NCBI RefSeq assembly: GCF_017744395.1
Contig: NZ_JAGIBI010000009.1
Location: 24,827 to 88,826 of the forward strand
Reading direction: 5' to 3'
DNA: 64,000 nucleotides
Source of the DNA: Herbaspirillum sp.
GTDB taxonomy: Bacteria > Pseudomonadota > Gammaproteobacteria > Burkholderiales > Burkholderiaceae_D
Made by a program: the position numbers and the translations under genes. The first letter of the stretch is position 1; each line of letters begins with the position of its first letter. Shown one piece after another: positions 50,971 to 59,308 of this stretch. The notes beneath the pieces are model-generated. The model saw only the letters and a list, made by a program, of their open reading frames with translations, had not been told where the DNA came from and searched no databases.

Positions 50971-51879
50971 ATGGGCCTCAACCAAATGACGCAAGCGCAG
51001 TTCGATGCGTTGAAAACCACTCTCAAAGTCCGTTTTAACGCGGGCCTGAAACTGTCGAATGAAGACTGGAAGAAGATCGCCAAGGCGATCACCAGCGATG
51101 GCAAATCCAACACCTACGAATGGCTCTCCGCCTTCCCGGCCTTCCGCGAATGGATCGGCAAGCGTCTGCACAAGGTGCTGTCGGAAACGGCTTACAACGT
51201 TGTCAACCGCAAATTCGAAACGACCATCGATATCAAGGTGGAAGACATCGAAGACGACAACGTGGGCCAATACGGTGGCATCGCCGAATCCCACGGACAG
51301 GCAGCTACCGATCTGCTGAACGACCTGGTGTTTCAGGCAGTGGTTGCTGGTTTCAACTCGCTCTGCTACGACGGCCAGTACTTCTTCGATACCGATCACC
51401 CGGTTTATCCAAACGAAGATGGCTCCGGCGTTCCCACTACCCAAAGCAACATGCAGGAAGGAACTGGCGCCCCCTGGGTTCTGCTCTGCACCAAGCGCGC
51501 CGCTTCTCCCATTTACCTGCAGGAGCGTAGTCCGGTTCGTTTCGATAGCCTCACGTCGCTGCAAAACAGCCAGGTCTTCGACTACGACATGTACAGCTTC
51601 GGCGGCCGCTGGCGCGGTGAAGTGGCTTACGGTTTCTACCAGTGCGCATTCGGCTCCAAGGCCGATCTGACCGCCGACAACTTCAATGCAGCCTACGGCG
51701 CCATGATGAAGATGAAGGGTGACGGCAACCGCAAGCTGGGCATCGTGGGCGATACCTTGCTGGTTGGCCCCGATTTGCAATCCAAGGCCGAGGCGCTGTT
51801 GAAGGCACAGCAAAACGCTGCCGGCGCCAGCAACACCAACTACAACAAGGTGCAACTGATCGTCACGCCCTGGATGTAA
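50971..51879 (+). CDS. Major capsid protein, Mu gpT-like
   Basis: 302 residues with TGGAGAA upstream. LKTTLKVRFNAGLKLSNEDW, YEWLSAFPAFREWIGKRLHK, FETTIDIKVEDIEDDNVGQY and GIVGDTLLVGPDLQSKAEAL match the Mu-like prophage major head subunit gpT. It follows the scaffold gene and forms the icosahedral shell. Confidence 0.95.
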   Translation: MGLNQMTQAQFDALKTTLKVRFNAGLKLSNEDWKKIAKAITSDGKSNTYEWLSAFPAFREWIGKRLHKVLSETAYNVVNRKFETTIDIKVEDIEDDNVGQYGGIAESHGQAATDLLNDLVFQAVVAGFNSLCYDGQYFFDTDHPVYPNEDGSGVPTTQSNMQEGTGAPWVLLCTKRAASPIYLQERSPVRFDSLTSLQNSQVFDYDMYSFGGRWRGEVAYGFYQCAFGSKADLTADNFNAAYGAMMKMKGDGNRKLGIVGDTLLVGPDLQSKAEALLKAQQNAAGASNTNYNKVQLIVTPWM

Positions 51880-51928
51880 TCCGGCCAGGTTTCCTAACTA
51901 TATATACATCCCGCGAAGCCGTAGCTGC

Positions 51929-51952
51929 CCCGGCCGGAATTGTCCGGCCGGG
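51929..51952 (+). terminator. Strong hairpin after the capsid gene
   Basis: CCCGGCCGGA, ATTG loop, TCCGGCCGGG, a perfect 10-bp stem without a T run. It likely reduces read-through or protects the abundant capsid mRNA 3' end. Confidence 0.5.
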
Positions 51953-51992
51953 TTCGGCTCCCCAGTAGCAGAAACAAACAACGGAGAAAGTG

Positions 51993-52571
51993 ATGGTTAC
52001 CTTATACGCACGTGTGCATCCGAAGAAGGGTATTGAAACCTTCCATCGTTGCGCGATCAGTTTTACCCAGGCATGGCAGAAGCTGGTGGATATTGATGAA
52101 GCCACCGCCCGCCGCCTGGCAGAAGAGCAGATGCTGGAAGTATCGGTCGAGAAGCCGGCAGACTACGAAGAAAGCGAACAGGCAGGTGATAGCGCCGGTT
52201 CCACTTCGCAGCCAGGCCAGAAAGCCGGTACTCCAGCAACTGCACCCACCGGTTCCGGTGATGGCGCAGTCAACTCGGGCGCATCCAACGGCCAAGCCGG
52301 TGGCTCACTCACCGGCACCAGTGTCACGGCACCGGCTGTCGCTCCTGCAGGAGCTGGTGCCGGTGGCGCAACGGCGGCATTCGCGGACGCAGCAGTGCAA
52401 CGTCTGCGCGATATCCTGGCGGCCATTGCCCAACTGGACGCCAATGATGAAAGCCTGTGGACAGCCGCCGGCCTGCCCAAAACCGAAGCCATTGCCGCCA
52501 TCCTGGGTTCGCCGGTGACTGCGGCCGAGCGTGATGCCGCAGTCGCACGCTGTGAATCGGAAGGTAAGTAA
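51993..52571 (+). CDS. Mu gp35-position structural protein, low-complexity centre
   Basis: 192 residues from the ATG at 51993 with GGAGAAAG. The N-terminus (YARVHPKKGIETFHRCAISF, QAWQKLVDIDEATARRLAEE) resembles the Mu gp35/HI1506 family. The middle is rich in Gly, Ala, Ser and Thr (residues about 60-130), and the C-terminus (RLRDILAAIAQLDANDESLW) is a second compact helical domain. It lies between capsid and gp36-like genes. Confidence 0.78.
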   Translation: MVTLYARVHPKKGIETFHRCAISFTQAWQKLVDIDEATARRLAEEQMLEVSVEKPADYEESEQAGDSAGSTSQPGQKAGTPATAPTGSGDGAVNSGASNGQAGGSLTGTSVTAPAVAPAGAGAGGATAAFADAAVQRLRDILAAIAQLDANDESLWTAAGLPKTEAIAAILGSPVTAAERDAAVARCESEGK

Positions 52572-53071
52572 TGGCCTTCGCCTCCCGATCTGATCTGCTG
52601 GCGCGCAGCAATGCCAAACGGCTCGGCCAGTTGGCCGTGCCAGCCGACATGGACATGGTGCCGGATGAAGCGCTGCGCGTTGCGATCTCGGGAGGCGATG
52701 TTTCGCAGTATTCCCAGGAAGAACAAAATGCCTTGGCGCTGGCCCTGGATGCTATCGACAAGGCGCTGCACGATGCTGATGCATTGATCCTGTCGTATGG
52801 CATTCCTGAGGCCGTGCAAACCACTCTGCTGTCTCGGCTGGCATCGACCGTCGCGCTTTATTACCTGCAGGGTGCCGAGCGCATGACCGACGATGTGAAG
52901 CATGCGTATGAAAGCGCTATCGCTACGCTGAAGTCGCACAGCAAGGGCGAGGTCAATCTGATCCCTCCTGCAGCAACTGATCCTGTGCTGTCCGATGACC
53001 TGGCGATCATCAGCAGCAGTTCACGTCGCTACCGCTCGGCCTGGTCTGAGGATGATGAGGTGGGCTTGTGA
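52571..53071 (+). CDS. DUF1320 head-tail protein, Mu gp36-like
   Basis: 166 residues; the ATG overlaps the previous stop. LLARSNAKRLGQLAVPADMD, ALALDAIDKALHDADALILS and RLASTVALYYLQGAERMTDD followed by HAYESAIATLKSHSKGEV match DUF1320. The family forms connector or head-completion proteins. Confidence 0.9.
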   Translation: MAFASRSDLLARSNAKRLGQLAVPADMDMVPDEALRVAISGGDVSQYSQEEQNALALALDAIDKALHDADALILSYGIPEAVQTTLLSRLASTVALYYLQGAERMTDDVKHAYESAIATLKSHSKGEVNLIPPAATDPVLSDDLAIISSSSRRYRSAWSEDDEVGL

Positions 53072-53556
53072 TCTCGCTCACCCCGTTGATTAAACACCTG
53101 ACGCCCAAGCCTACCGGCTTTGATGGCATCTGGTTCCGCCAGGTGGCCGGCGCCGCCGAATTTGCCCGCATCCGCCCGGAATCGCTTCCACTGCCTGCGG
53201 CCTGGATCGTGCGTGCGGCCGACAAGGTAAAACATGCCGGCGAACGGGCCGAGGATGTAACGCTGGCTTTCGATGTCGTGATCGCTATCGAGAACGCCAG
53301 GACGCATTCCCAGGGCGACACGGATGACCTGCTGCTGAAATACCGCCAGGCGGTTAAAGGGTTGCTGCTGGGCTGGGAGATGCAAACCGGCAATGGCAAA
53401 GAAAAGCCGCTCAAGTTTGCTGGCGGCCAAGTCCTGGAATACACCGATGGCGACCTGTACTGGCGGGATCGCTATGAGTTTGAAGCACTGATTACCAACT
53501 ATTTACCTGATCCACCGCCATTTGACAGCGTGAACTACATAGGAGAAAGACCGTGA
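53068..53556 (+). CDS. DUF1834 tail protein, Mu gp37-like
   Basis: 162 residues from a GTG overlapping the gp36 stop. VRAADKVKHAGERAEDVTLA, FDVVIAIENARTHSQGDTDD and LLKYRQAVKGLLLGWEM fit DUF1834, a tail-terminator-like family. YTDGDLYWRDRYEFEALITN is a typical ending. Confidence 0.88.
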   Translation: MISLTPLIKHLTPKPTGFDGIWFRQVAGAAEFARIRPESLPLPAAWIVRAADKVKHAGERAEDVTLAFDVVIAIENARTHSQGDTDDLLLKYRQAVKGLLLGWEMQTGNGKEKPLKFAGGQVLEYTDGDLYWRDRYEFEALITNYLPDPPPFDSVNYIGERP

Positions 53557-55028
53557 CCATTTCCTTCAACGAAGTGCCGGCCGCATTGCGTTACCCCGGT
53601 GCCTACATCGAAATCGACGGAAGCCAGGCTGGTTTGTCCAGCGACTTGCCGGCCGTGCTGTTGGTCGGCCAGAAGCTGCCGACCGGCACTGCCGCCGCTG
53701 GTGAGGTGGTGCGCATCTCCAGCCCGGAAGATGCCAAGACCAAGGCAGGCGCCGGCTCCATGATTGCGCAGATGGCGGCGGCCTACCGGAAGAAAGACCC
53801 GACCTTCGATCTGTTCATCCTGCCATACGCTGACAATCCGGCAGGTGTTCAGGCAACTGGCACCATCACCGTAACAGCGGTGGCGACGGCCAATGGCACC
53901 CTGGCACTCTATCTTGCGCAAAAGCTGGTTTCGGTTGGCATCGCCACCGGTCAATCCGTCGATCAGATCGCCTCTGCAATTGCCCAGGCGATCACCGATG
54001 CAGGCGCCGATATCCCGGTCACTGCCGTTGCTGCCGCCGGCGTTGTGACGCTGAAGGCCCGTCACAAGGGAAGCTGCGGCAACAACATCGACATGCGCCT
54101 GAACTGGTTCGGGGAAAGCACGCCCCAAGGTCTGAGCCTGACACTGAGCGCGATGGCCGGCGGCGCCGGTGATCCTGCTCCTGGTGATCTGCCGTCAATC
54201 ATCGGCAAGCGCTGGTTCCGCTATGTCAGCCTCGGTATCAATGATGCCGCGACACTCGCGGCCTGGCATACCGAAAGCCAACGTCGCTACGCTGTGCCAA
54301 TCCAGGCCGGCTTCCGTGCCTTCACGGCGTTTCGTGGTGACTATGCGGCGGCGGCCGCATACGGTGAAATCAAGAACTTCGAGCATATCGCCAGCCTGTG
54401 GATCGGGTTCTCACCGAAGTCCACCTGGGAAGTCGCGGCGACATTGGCTGCGGCCGCATCGGTGAGCCTGTACAACAATCCGGTGACTTCTCTGGAAGGT
54501 ATCACCTTGCCCGACGTGAAGGGCGAACAGAGCTACAACGACTTCACCCAGGGAAACAGCCTGCTGTTCAAAGGCATGTCCGTCATGGAAGTCGGTTCCG
54601 ATGGTTCTTGCTCCATCAAGCGCCTCATTTCGATGTATCAGAGGCGCTCGGATGGCAGTGCCGACGATGCCTTCCTGGACATCAACGTGGCCGAGGTGAT
54701 GGAGCGCATCCGTTACGAACAGCGCATGGGCGCCATCAAGCGTTTCCGTGGGTCGACCGCAGCCAAAACCAACGAAGGTTACCGGCCTGGCCTCAAGATC
54801 ACCACGGAAGACAGCGTACGCGCATACCTGCTGTCGCTGTACAAGAACCGGTTGATGCAAGAGCTGGGTTGGGTACAGGCTTATGCGTACTACAAAGGAA
54901 CGCTGGTGGTGGAGCAAGACCCGGACAATCCGAGCCGTTTCAGTTTTAAGGATGATCCGGTGATCAATGCGCCGTTCTACATCCTGGCTGGCCGCTCGGC
55001 CTTCCGCAAGGCAGTGCCGACTTACTAA
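53553..55028 (+). CDS. Contractile tail sheath protein, Mu gpL-like
   Basis: 491 residues from a GTG overlapping the previous stop. ISFNEVPAALRYPGAYIEID and GLSSDLPAVLLVGQKLPTGT are typical of the Mu L sheath family; WEVAATLAAAASVSLYNNPV and TNEGYRPGLKITTEDSVRAY follow. The family length is about 490-500. It forms the contractile sheath, so the phage is a myovirus. Confidence 0.95.
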   Translation: MTISFNEVPAALRYPGAYIEIDGSQAGLSSDLPAVLLVGQKLPTGTAAAGEVVRISSPEDAKTKAGAGSMIAQMAAAYRKKDPTFDLFILPYADNPAGVQATGTITVTAVATANGTLALYLAQKLVSVGIATGQSVDQIASAIAQAITDAGADIPVTAVAAAGVVTLKARHKGSCGNNIDMRLNWFGESTPQGLSLTLSAMAGGAGDPAPGDLPSIIGKRWFRYVSLGINDAATLAAWHTESQRRYAVPIQAGFRAFTAFRGDYAAAAAYGEIKNFEHIASLWIGFSPKSTWEVAATLAAAASVSLYNNPVTSLEGITLPDVKGEQSYNDFTQGNSLLFKGMSVMEVGSDGSCSIKRLISMYQRRSDGSADDAFLDINVAEVMERIRYEQRMGAIKRFRGSTAAKTNEGYRPGLKITTEDSVRAYLLSLYKNRLMQELGWVQAYAYYKGTLVVEQDPDNPSRFSFKDDPVINAPFYILAGRSAFRKAVPTY

Positions 55029-55075
55029 TCTCGGCGCCAGGATTTTCTATTCTGATTTAAAGAGGATTTGCGAAC

Positions 55076-55438
55076 ATGGCAAAGTTAAACAATATTCAAA
55101 GCGTTTCGGTGCCGTCGATTGGCAAGCTGCCCCTGGCGGAGTCGGGGCAATCCTTCACGCCAAGCGGCAAGAAGCGCACGCACAAAGCTGGTCGCCAGGC
55201 TGTGGACGGGGGTTTTACGGAAAGCTCCCAGGCTGCGAAGCTGGAATTGAGCCTCAACCTGCAGGGTGGTCTCGATATCGTGGCGATCAACAACATCGAG
55301 GATGAAGACATCACCATCCGCATGGCTGACGGCAGCGTTCACATGATGAGCATGGCCTTTGTCGAAAACCCGATTACTGCCGGCGACGGTGAGGGCAAGG
55401 TTACGTTCATGTCGAACGAGTCCGAGCAGATTTCGTAA
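55076..55438 (+). CDS. Tail tube protein, Mu gpM-like
   Basis: 120 residues with AGAGGAT upstream. GKLPLAESGQSFTPSGKKRT, SLNLQGGLDIVAINNIEDED and ITIRMADGSVHMMSMAFVEN match the Mu M tube family. It polymerises inside the sheath around the tape measure. Confidence 0.93.
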   Translation: MAKLNNIQSVSVPSIGKLPLAESGQSFTPSGKKRTHKAGRQAVDGGFTESSQAAKLELSLNLQGGLDIVAINNIEDEDITIRMADGSVHMMSMAFVENPITAGDGEGKVTFMSNESEQIS

Positions 55439-55479
55439 TTGCAGTATCCCGTATCGATTTTCTTTATTCCTTGACGACT

Positions 55480-55776
55480 ATGGCAAAACTTACCCTCATT
55501 CATCCGATCCAGATCAGCGACAAGAAAACCATCGACACGCTGACCTTCCGCGATTACACCACCGCATCGGATTACCTGTCGTTTGACAAACGCGGTGCTG
55601 TCTTGCAGCGTCTCGCACTGATCGCTAGCTTGACCGGAACTGATGAAACCCTGATCGAACGTCTGCGCGGCGTCGACTATCGCCGGGCCGAGGCAATGGC
55701 AGATGCCATGATCGAGGGCGATGAAAAAGAATTCAATGACGAGAGGGACGCGCAAAAAAAATTACAAGAGTCTTGA
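55480..55776 (+). CDS. Tail assembly chaperone, short (0-frame) product, Mu gp41-like
   Basis: 98 residues from the ATG at 55480. LTLIHPIQISDKKTIDTLTF, RDYTTASDYLSFDKRGAVLQ and ALIASLTGTDETLIERLRGV match phage tail assembly chaperones of Mu-like phages. Its last codons cross an A8 run where a -1 shift would extend it. It is placed between tube and tape-measure genes, where frameshifted chaperones are expected. Confidence 0.88.
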   Translation: MAKLTLIHPIQISDKKTIDTLTFRDYTTASDYLSFDKRGAVLQRLALIASLTGTDETLIERLRGVDYRRAEAMADAMIEGDEKEFNDERDAQKKLQES

Positions 55777-55901
55777 TCGCGGTGGGCTTGCTGATGAATG
55801 TGATGCATCAGCAAGCTCCTGTGGTTGAGGCTATGCCGATTACCAAATTGTTTGTTTATGCGCGTCTGGCTTGTGCTTTGACAGGCCGCCCCCCGATTTA
55901 G
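55480..55901 (+). CDS. Predicted -1 frameshift product of the tail assembly chaperone
   Basis: Ribosomes slipping back one base at A-AAA-AAA (55755-55761) would continue for 46 codons (ITRVLIAVGLLMNVMHQQAP onward, ending LTGRPPI) to the TAG at 55899-55901, giving about 140 residues. The extension has no start codon and no ribosome site of its own. The longer chaperone is expected to bind the tape measure, as for lambda gpGT. Mu itself uses a -2 shift at another slippery site. Confidence 0.72.
55755..55816 (+). promoter_or_regulatory. Slippery heptamer and downstream stimulatory hairpin
   Basis: A-AAA-AAA in the zero frame (55755-55761), then a perfect 11-bp stem GCTTGCTGATG/CATCAGCAAGC (55786-55796 and 55806-55816) with a 9-nt loop. 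The 24-nt gap is longer than usual for a -1 stimulator. Confidence 0.65.
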
Positions 55902-55919
55902 CGGGAAAAATTTCCCTCC
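55900..55919 (+). promoter_or_regulatory. Late-activator dyad upstream of the tape-measure gene
   Basis: AGCGGGAAAAATTTCCCTCC matches the late dyad at 14 of 20 positions and keeps dyad symmetry. TATGCT (55943-55948) lies exactly 23 bp downstream. The centre is 70.5 bp from the ATG at 55980. Confidence 0.5.
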
Positions 55920-55945
55920 TGTTTTTCACGTGTGGCAGCACTTAT

Positions 55946-55979
55946 GCTCCAGTTACCTTTTGGTACTGGAGCTTTTTTT
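55946..55979 (+). terminator. Terminator-like hairpin abutting the tape-measure start
   Basis: GCTCCAGTTACC, TTTT, GGTACTGGAGC (one bulge) and seven T, with the ATG immediately after. TGGAG in the 3' arm is the only Shine-Dalgarno. Read-through RNA should terminate or be masked, while RNA started near 55952-55955 lacks most of the 5' arm. Confidence 0.65.
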
Positions 55980-58154
55980 ATGTCGTCTGCTGTCAACGTT
56001 GAAGTCAACCTCGTACTGAATGACCGAGCGACTGCTGGCGCACGCGCCGCAGCGCAAGGTGTTCAGCAGGAAACCAATAAGGTCACTACCGCCACCGAAC
56101 GCATGGCGCAAAAGGCAGCCGATTCTATCGAAAAAGGCACCACTCGCCAGCGCAGCAGTTACGAACGTCTTTCCCAGGCACGCGAAACCCTGGGCGTCAA
56201 ATCCGAGCGAGCCATCCAGCGTGAAATTCAGCAAACGGAAGCCGCATATAACCGTTTGAAAATGGCGGGTTTCTCTTCCTGGAACGAACAAGCGGCCGCG
56301 GCTGAAAAGATGCGCGAGAAGGTCACAAAGCTGACCAATGAGATGGGCCGATTGACCACAGCGCAAAAAGCCTATGGTGCGTTGAAATTCTCCGGTGCCG
56401 CTATTGCTGGCATCGGAGCAGCGGCGTATACGTTGAAGGCTCCAGCCAGTGCCGCAATGTCCTATGACATGCGTTTAGCCGACATGGCGAATACGGCTTA
56501 TGCGGAGCGTGACAAAGCGGGGCGCCAGATTGGCATGAAGGAGCTGGAAGGCGCCGTTAATAAAGCACGTCGAGAAGGTGGTGGGACTCGTGATCAAGCG
56601 GCTGATGCCCTAGATACCATGATTGCTTCAGGCACGGTCTCTGATCAAGAGGCCATTGCCATGCTGCCAGGGATTATGAAAGCGGCGACGGCTGGTAATA
56701 CCGATGCCAATGCTCTGGCGACCATTGCAATCCGGGCCAAGCAAAGTTTCAAAATCGGCGTCGAAGATATCCCTAAGATTCTGAGCGCGGCGCTGGCCGC
56801 CGGCCAGGCGGGTGGATTTGAATTAAAGGACATGGCGAAATGGTTGCCCCAGCAGATGGCTATGGCAAAGAACCTGGGTATCTCGGGCAAGGATGGCTTC
56901 GCTAAGTTGGCCTCCTGGAACCAAGCATCGGTCGTCACTGCCGGCACCAAGGATGAGGCCGGTAATAATCTACGCGATCTCCTCAACGAACTGAACACGC
57001 CACACTTCCGAAACTTCATGGCGGAACAGTACTTGGCCAATGGGCAGAAGGCAAAAAAGGGACAAAAGGAAGGCCGCCTCAAAACAGTTGATCAGTTATT
57101 TCTGGATTACCAGGATCGTGGTGTCGATAAGGTCGAGGCTACTCTGGACATGATGAACACCATCTTCTCCAAGAATAAAACCTATCAGTCTCTGCAGACC
57201 AAACTACAGGGGCTGAGTAAGGATGATAAAGAGGGGCGTCGTGACATCCTGGAGGCGATGGCTGCACAGGTGCAGGGTACTGCGGTGGGCAAGGTGTTCC
57301 ATAACCAGCAATCCTTGATGGCATTCCTGGGCCTGATGAACAATGCCGATTACACCAAAGACGTATTGGGCAAAGTGCGTGCTGAATATGGGAAGAAATA
57401 TTCGGATGGTGACAATGGTGATGGTGAATCTGCCATCGGTATTGGCTTTAGCGTGAAGAAAGATACTGCCGGTTATAAAGTTCAGCAGGCAGAAGAAGAT
57501 AAATTGTTGGGGCAAAAGGCCGCAATGGATTCGTTGACTCCGGCTATCGGTAAGGCTGCTGAAGCGTTTTCAGATTTGGCCGCCAAGCATCCGTTGTTGG
57601 TAGGCACAACCATTTTGGCTACCACCGCTCTTGGCGCACTTGCTGGCGCTGCCGGTTTGGCATCCATTGCGATGGGCGGGAAAGGTTTGCCAGGTGGCGG
57701 TGCAATTAGCAGATTTGCCTCGGGCATGGCATCAAGCGGTATCGGTCGAACGGCAATGCAGTTGGGGAAAGTCGGAACGATTGGCGGAATTGGGGCGCTT
57801 GCCGGTGGGTATGCCTTGGATAAGACTTTCGGTGAAGAATCCGCCGTCTCGCGCTATGGCTCTTCCATGATGAATGGTGCGGCACTGGGTGGGACGATCG
57901 GTAGCTTTGTGCCACTCGCAGGAACAGCTATCGGTGCATTGATTGGTGGTCTCGGTGGCGCTGCTTGGGAAGCCTACAAGGATTTGTCCAAAGGTGCGGA
58001 GCAAAAAGCTGTAGATGCTAAACCTGCCGAGATGAACGCAAAGTTCACTGTGGGCCTTGCTCCTGGTTTAGTCCTGCAGGGGCAATCGTTCCAGGCCACC
58101 GGCGCCAACGTCTCGCTCAACACCGGCAACATAATGACGGGAGCACCACACTGA
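55980..58154 (+). CDS. Tail tape measure protein
   Basis: 724 residues from the ATG at 55980; an upstream in-frame GTG at 55932 would translate through the hairpin and was rejected. The N-terminal coiled coil (QGVQQETNKVTTATERMAQK, QREIQQTEAAYNRLKMAGFS) precedes a TP901-type central domain (AGNTDANALATIAIRAKQSF, AAGQAGGFELKDMAKWLPQQ, AMAKNLGISGKDGFAKLASW). Glycine-rich hydrophobic segments near the C-terminus (ILATTALGALAGAAGLASIA) may enter the host membrane. By the usual 1.5 Angstrom per residue it predicts a tail near 110 nm. Confidence 0.93.
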   Translation: MSSAVNVEVNLVLNDRATAGARAAAQGVQQETNKVTTATERMAQKAADSIEKGTTRQRSSYERLSQARETLGVKSERAIQREIQQTEAAYNRLKMAGFSSWNEQAAAAEKMREKVTKLTNEMGRLTTAQKAYGALKFSGAAIAGIGAAAYTLKAPASAAMSYDMRLADMANTAYAERDKAGRQIGMKELEGAVNKARREGGGTRDQAADALDTMIASGTVSDQEAIAMLPGIMKAATAGNTDANALATIAIRAKQSFKIGVEDIPKILSAALAAGQAGGFELKDMAKWLPQQMAMAKNLGISGKDGFAKLASWNQASVVTAGTKDEAGNNLRDLLNELNTPHFRNFMAEQYLANGQKAKKGQKEGRLKTVDQLFLDYQDRGVDKVEATLDMMNTIFSKNKTYQSLQTKLQGLSKDDKEGRRDILEAMAAQVQGTAVGKVFHNQQSLMAFLGLMNNADYTKDVLGKVRAEYGKKYSDGDNGDGESAIGIGFSVKKDTAGYKVQQAEEDKLLGQKAAMDSLTPAIGKAAEAFSDLAAKHPLLVGTTILATTALGALAGAAGLASIAMGGKGLPGGGAISRFASGMASSGIGRTAMQLGKVGTIGGIGALAGGYALDKTFGEESAVSRYGSSMMNGAALGGTIGSFVPLAGTAIGALIGGLGGAAWEAYKDLSKGAEQKAVDAKPAEMNAKFTVGLAPGLVLQGQSFQATGANVSLNTGNIMTGAPH

Positions 58155-59308
58155 TGGCATATACCGACCGTAGGGCCAAAGCCTCGTTCCGTGGCATGGA
58201 ATTTCTGACGGATAGCCACAGTGCGCGTGGTGGCCGTCGCATCGTGACCCATGAATATCCTCATGGCGATGTTCCCAGTAGTGAAGACCTTGGAAAAAAA
58301 GCCTGGGACTGGAAGCTGAATGCCTATTTCATCGGCAAAGACTACGACCTCGAACTAAATGGATTGCTGGAAAAACTGGCGGAGCCTGGCGCGACCTGGC
58401 TTACCCATCCTTGGCGCGGCCTGTTGTGGGTGCGTGCCAAAGATTGGTCTATCGAAGAGAACAACGAACAGGATGGATCAGCGAAGGTCACCATTGAGTT
58501 CGTGGAAGGTGGCGAGACCATCCAGCCTTCCCAGGATAAGGTCGATGTGGCAATCGACCGTACCCGCAAGATGGGCGACGCGGCGGAGGAAGATTTTGAC
58601 CAGGAGGCGATGAGCGCCGATGGCCTCAATTCCTATATTGCGGCCGTCCAGGAGAAGTTGGAGGTATTGCGCCAGGTGATCTCGCTGGCGACCTTGCCGC
58701 TGACCTGGGCAAACCAGATTCGTAACTTGGTTGCCGGCGTCAAGGGAGACCTCGCCACCTTGGCGGGCCTGCCGGATGCCTACGCCAATGCCTTGCGTGG
58801 CCTCACCAATATGTTCGGTGGCAGCAGTTATAGCGACGACTTGAGCGGTGGTGATCGCGCCCGCCTGGTTGGGCGGTTGAGCAAGGCCGCCAGGCCGCGT
58901 AGCACCGTGTTGTCTGGTGTGGCCGCTGTTGATGGTGCCGTTCGGCGCAATCTACAGAAAGAAGAAGCACTGCGCGGCCGCTTGCTAGTGGCCTCTGCTG
59001 CAGAACTGGCGATCACTGTCTATGAGACCGAGGCGGATCGGGACATGGCGCTTGACGCCGTGGTGACCGCCATCGATAGCTTGCTGCCGAATTTGCCGGA
59101 TGCCGTGTTCCAGGCTGCGACAGATGCCCGCGCTGCCGTCATTGATGCCTTGCTGTCCCAGGATTTGAAGCCGGCAGTCACCCGCGATATCTCCAGCTCG
59201 TTGCCGGCGGCCGTCCTGGCTTATCGCCTGGAGGTCGATGAGGATGTGTTCCTGGCGCGCAATGCTGTTCGCCATCCCCTGTTTGTGAAAGGTCGTATCT
59301 ATGGATGA
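58154..59308 (+). CDS. DNA circulation/tail protein, Mu gpN-like
   Basis: 384 residues; ATG overlapping the tape-measure stop. YTDRRAKASFRGMEFLTDSH, SARGGRRIVTHEYPHGDVPS and WKLNAYFIGKDYDLELNGLL match the N-terminal DNA circularisation family. LLEKLAEPGATWLTHPWRGL follows. In Mu, gpN is a tail/baseplate hub protein. Confidence 0.92.
   Translation: MAYTDRRAKASFRGMEFLTDSHSARGGRRIVTHEYPHGDVPSSEDLGKKAWDWKLNAYFIGKDYDLELNGLLEKLAEPGATWLTHPWRGLLWVRAKDWSIEENNEQDGSAKVTIEFVEGGETIQPSQDKVDVAIDRTRKMGDAAEEDFDQEAMSADGLNSYIAAVQEKLEVLRQVISLATLPLTWANQIRNLVAGVKGDLATLAGLPDAYANALRGLTNMFGGSSYSDDLSGGDRARLVGRLSKAARPRSTVLSGVAAVDGAVRRNLQKEEALRGRLLVASAAELAITVYETEADRDMALDAVVTAIDSLLPNLPDAVFQAATDARAAVIDALLSQDLKPAVTRDISSSLPAAVLAYRLEVDEDVFLARNAVRHPLFVKGRIYG

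Noticed and set aside
55932..55979. Upstream in-frame GTG start for the tape measure
   Set aside because: It would require translation through a strong terminator hairpin and has no ribosome site; the ATG at 55980 fits the family better.
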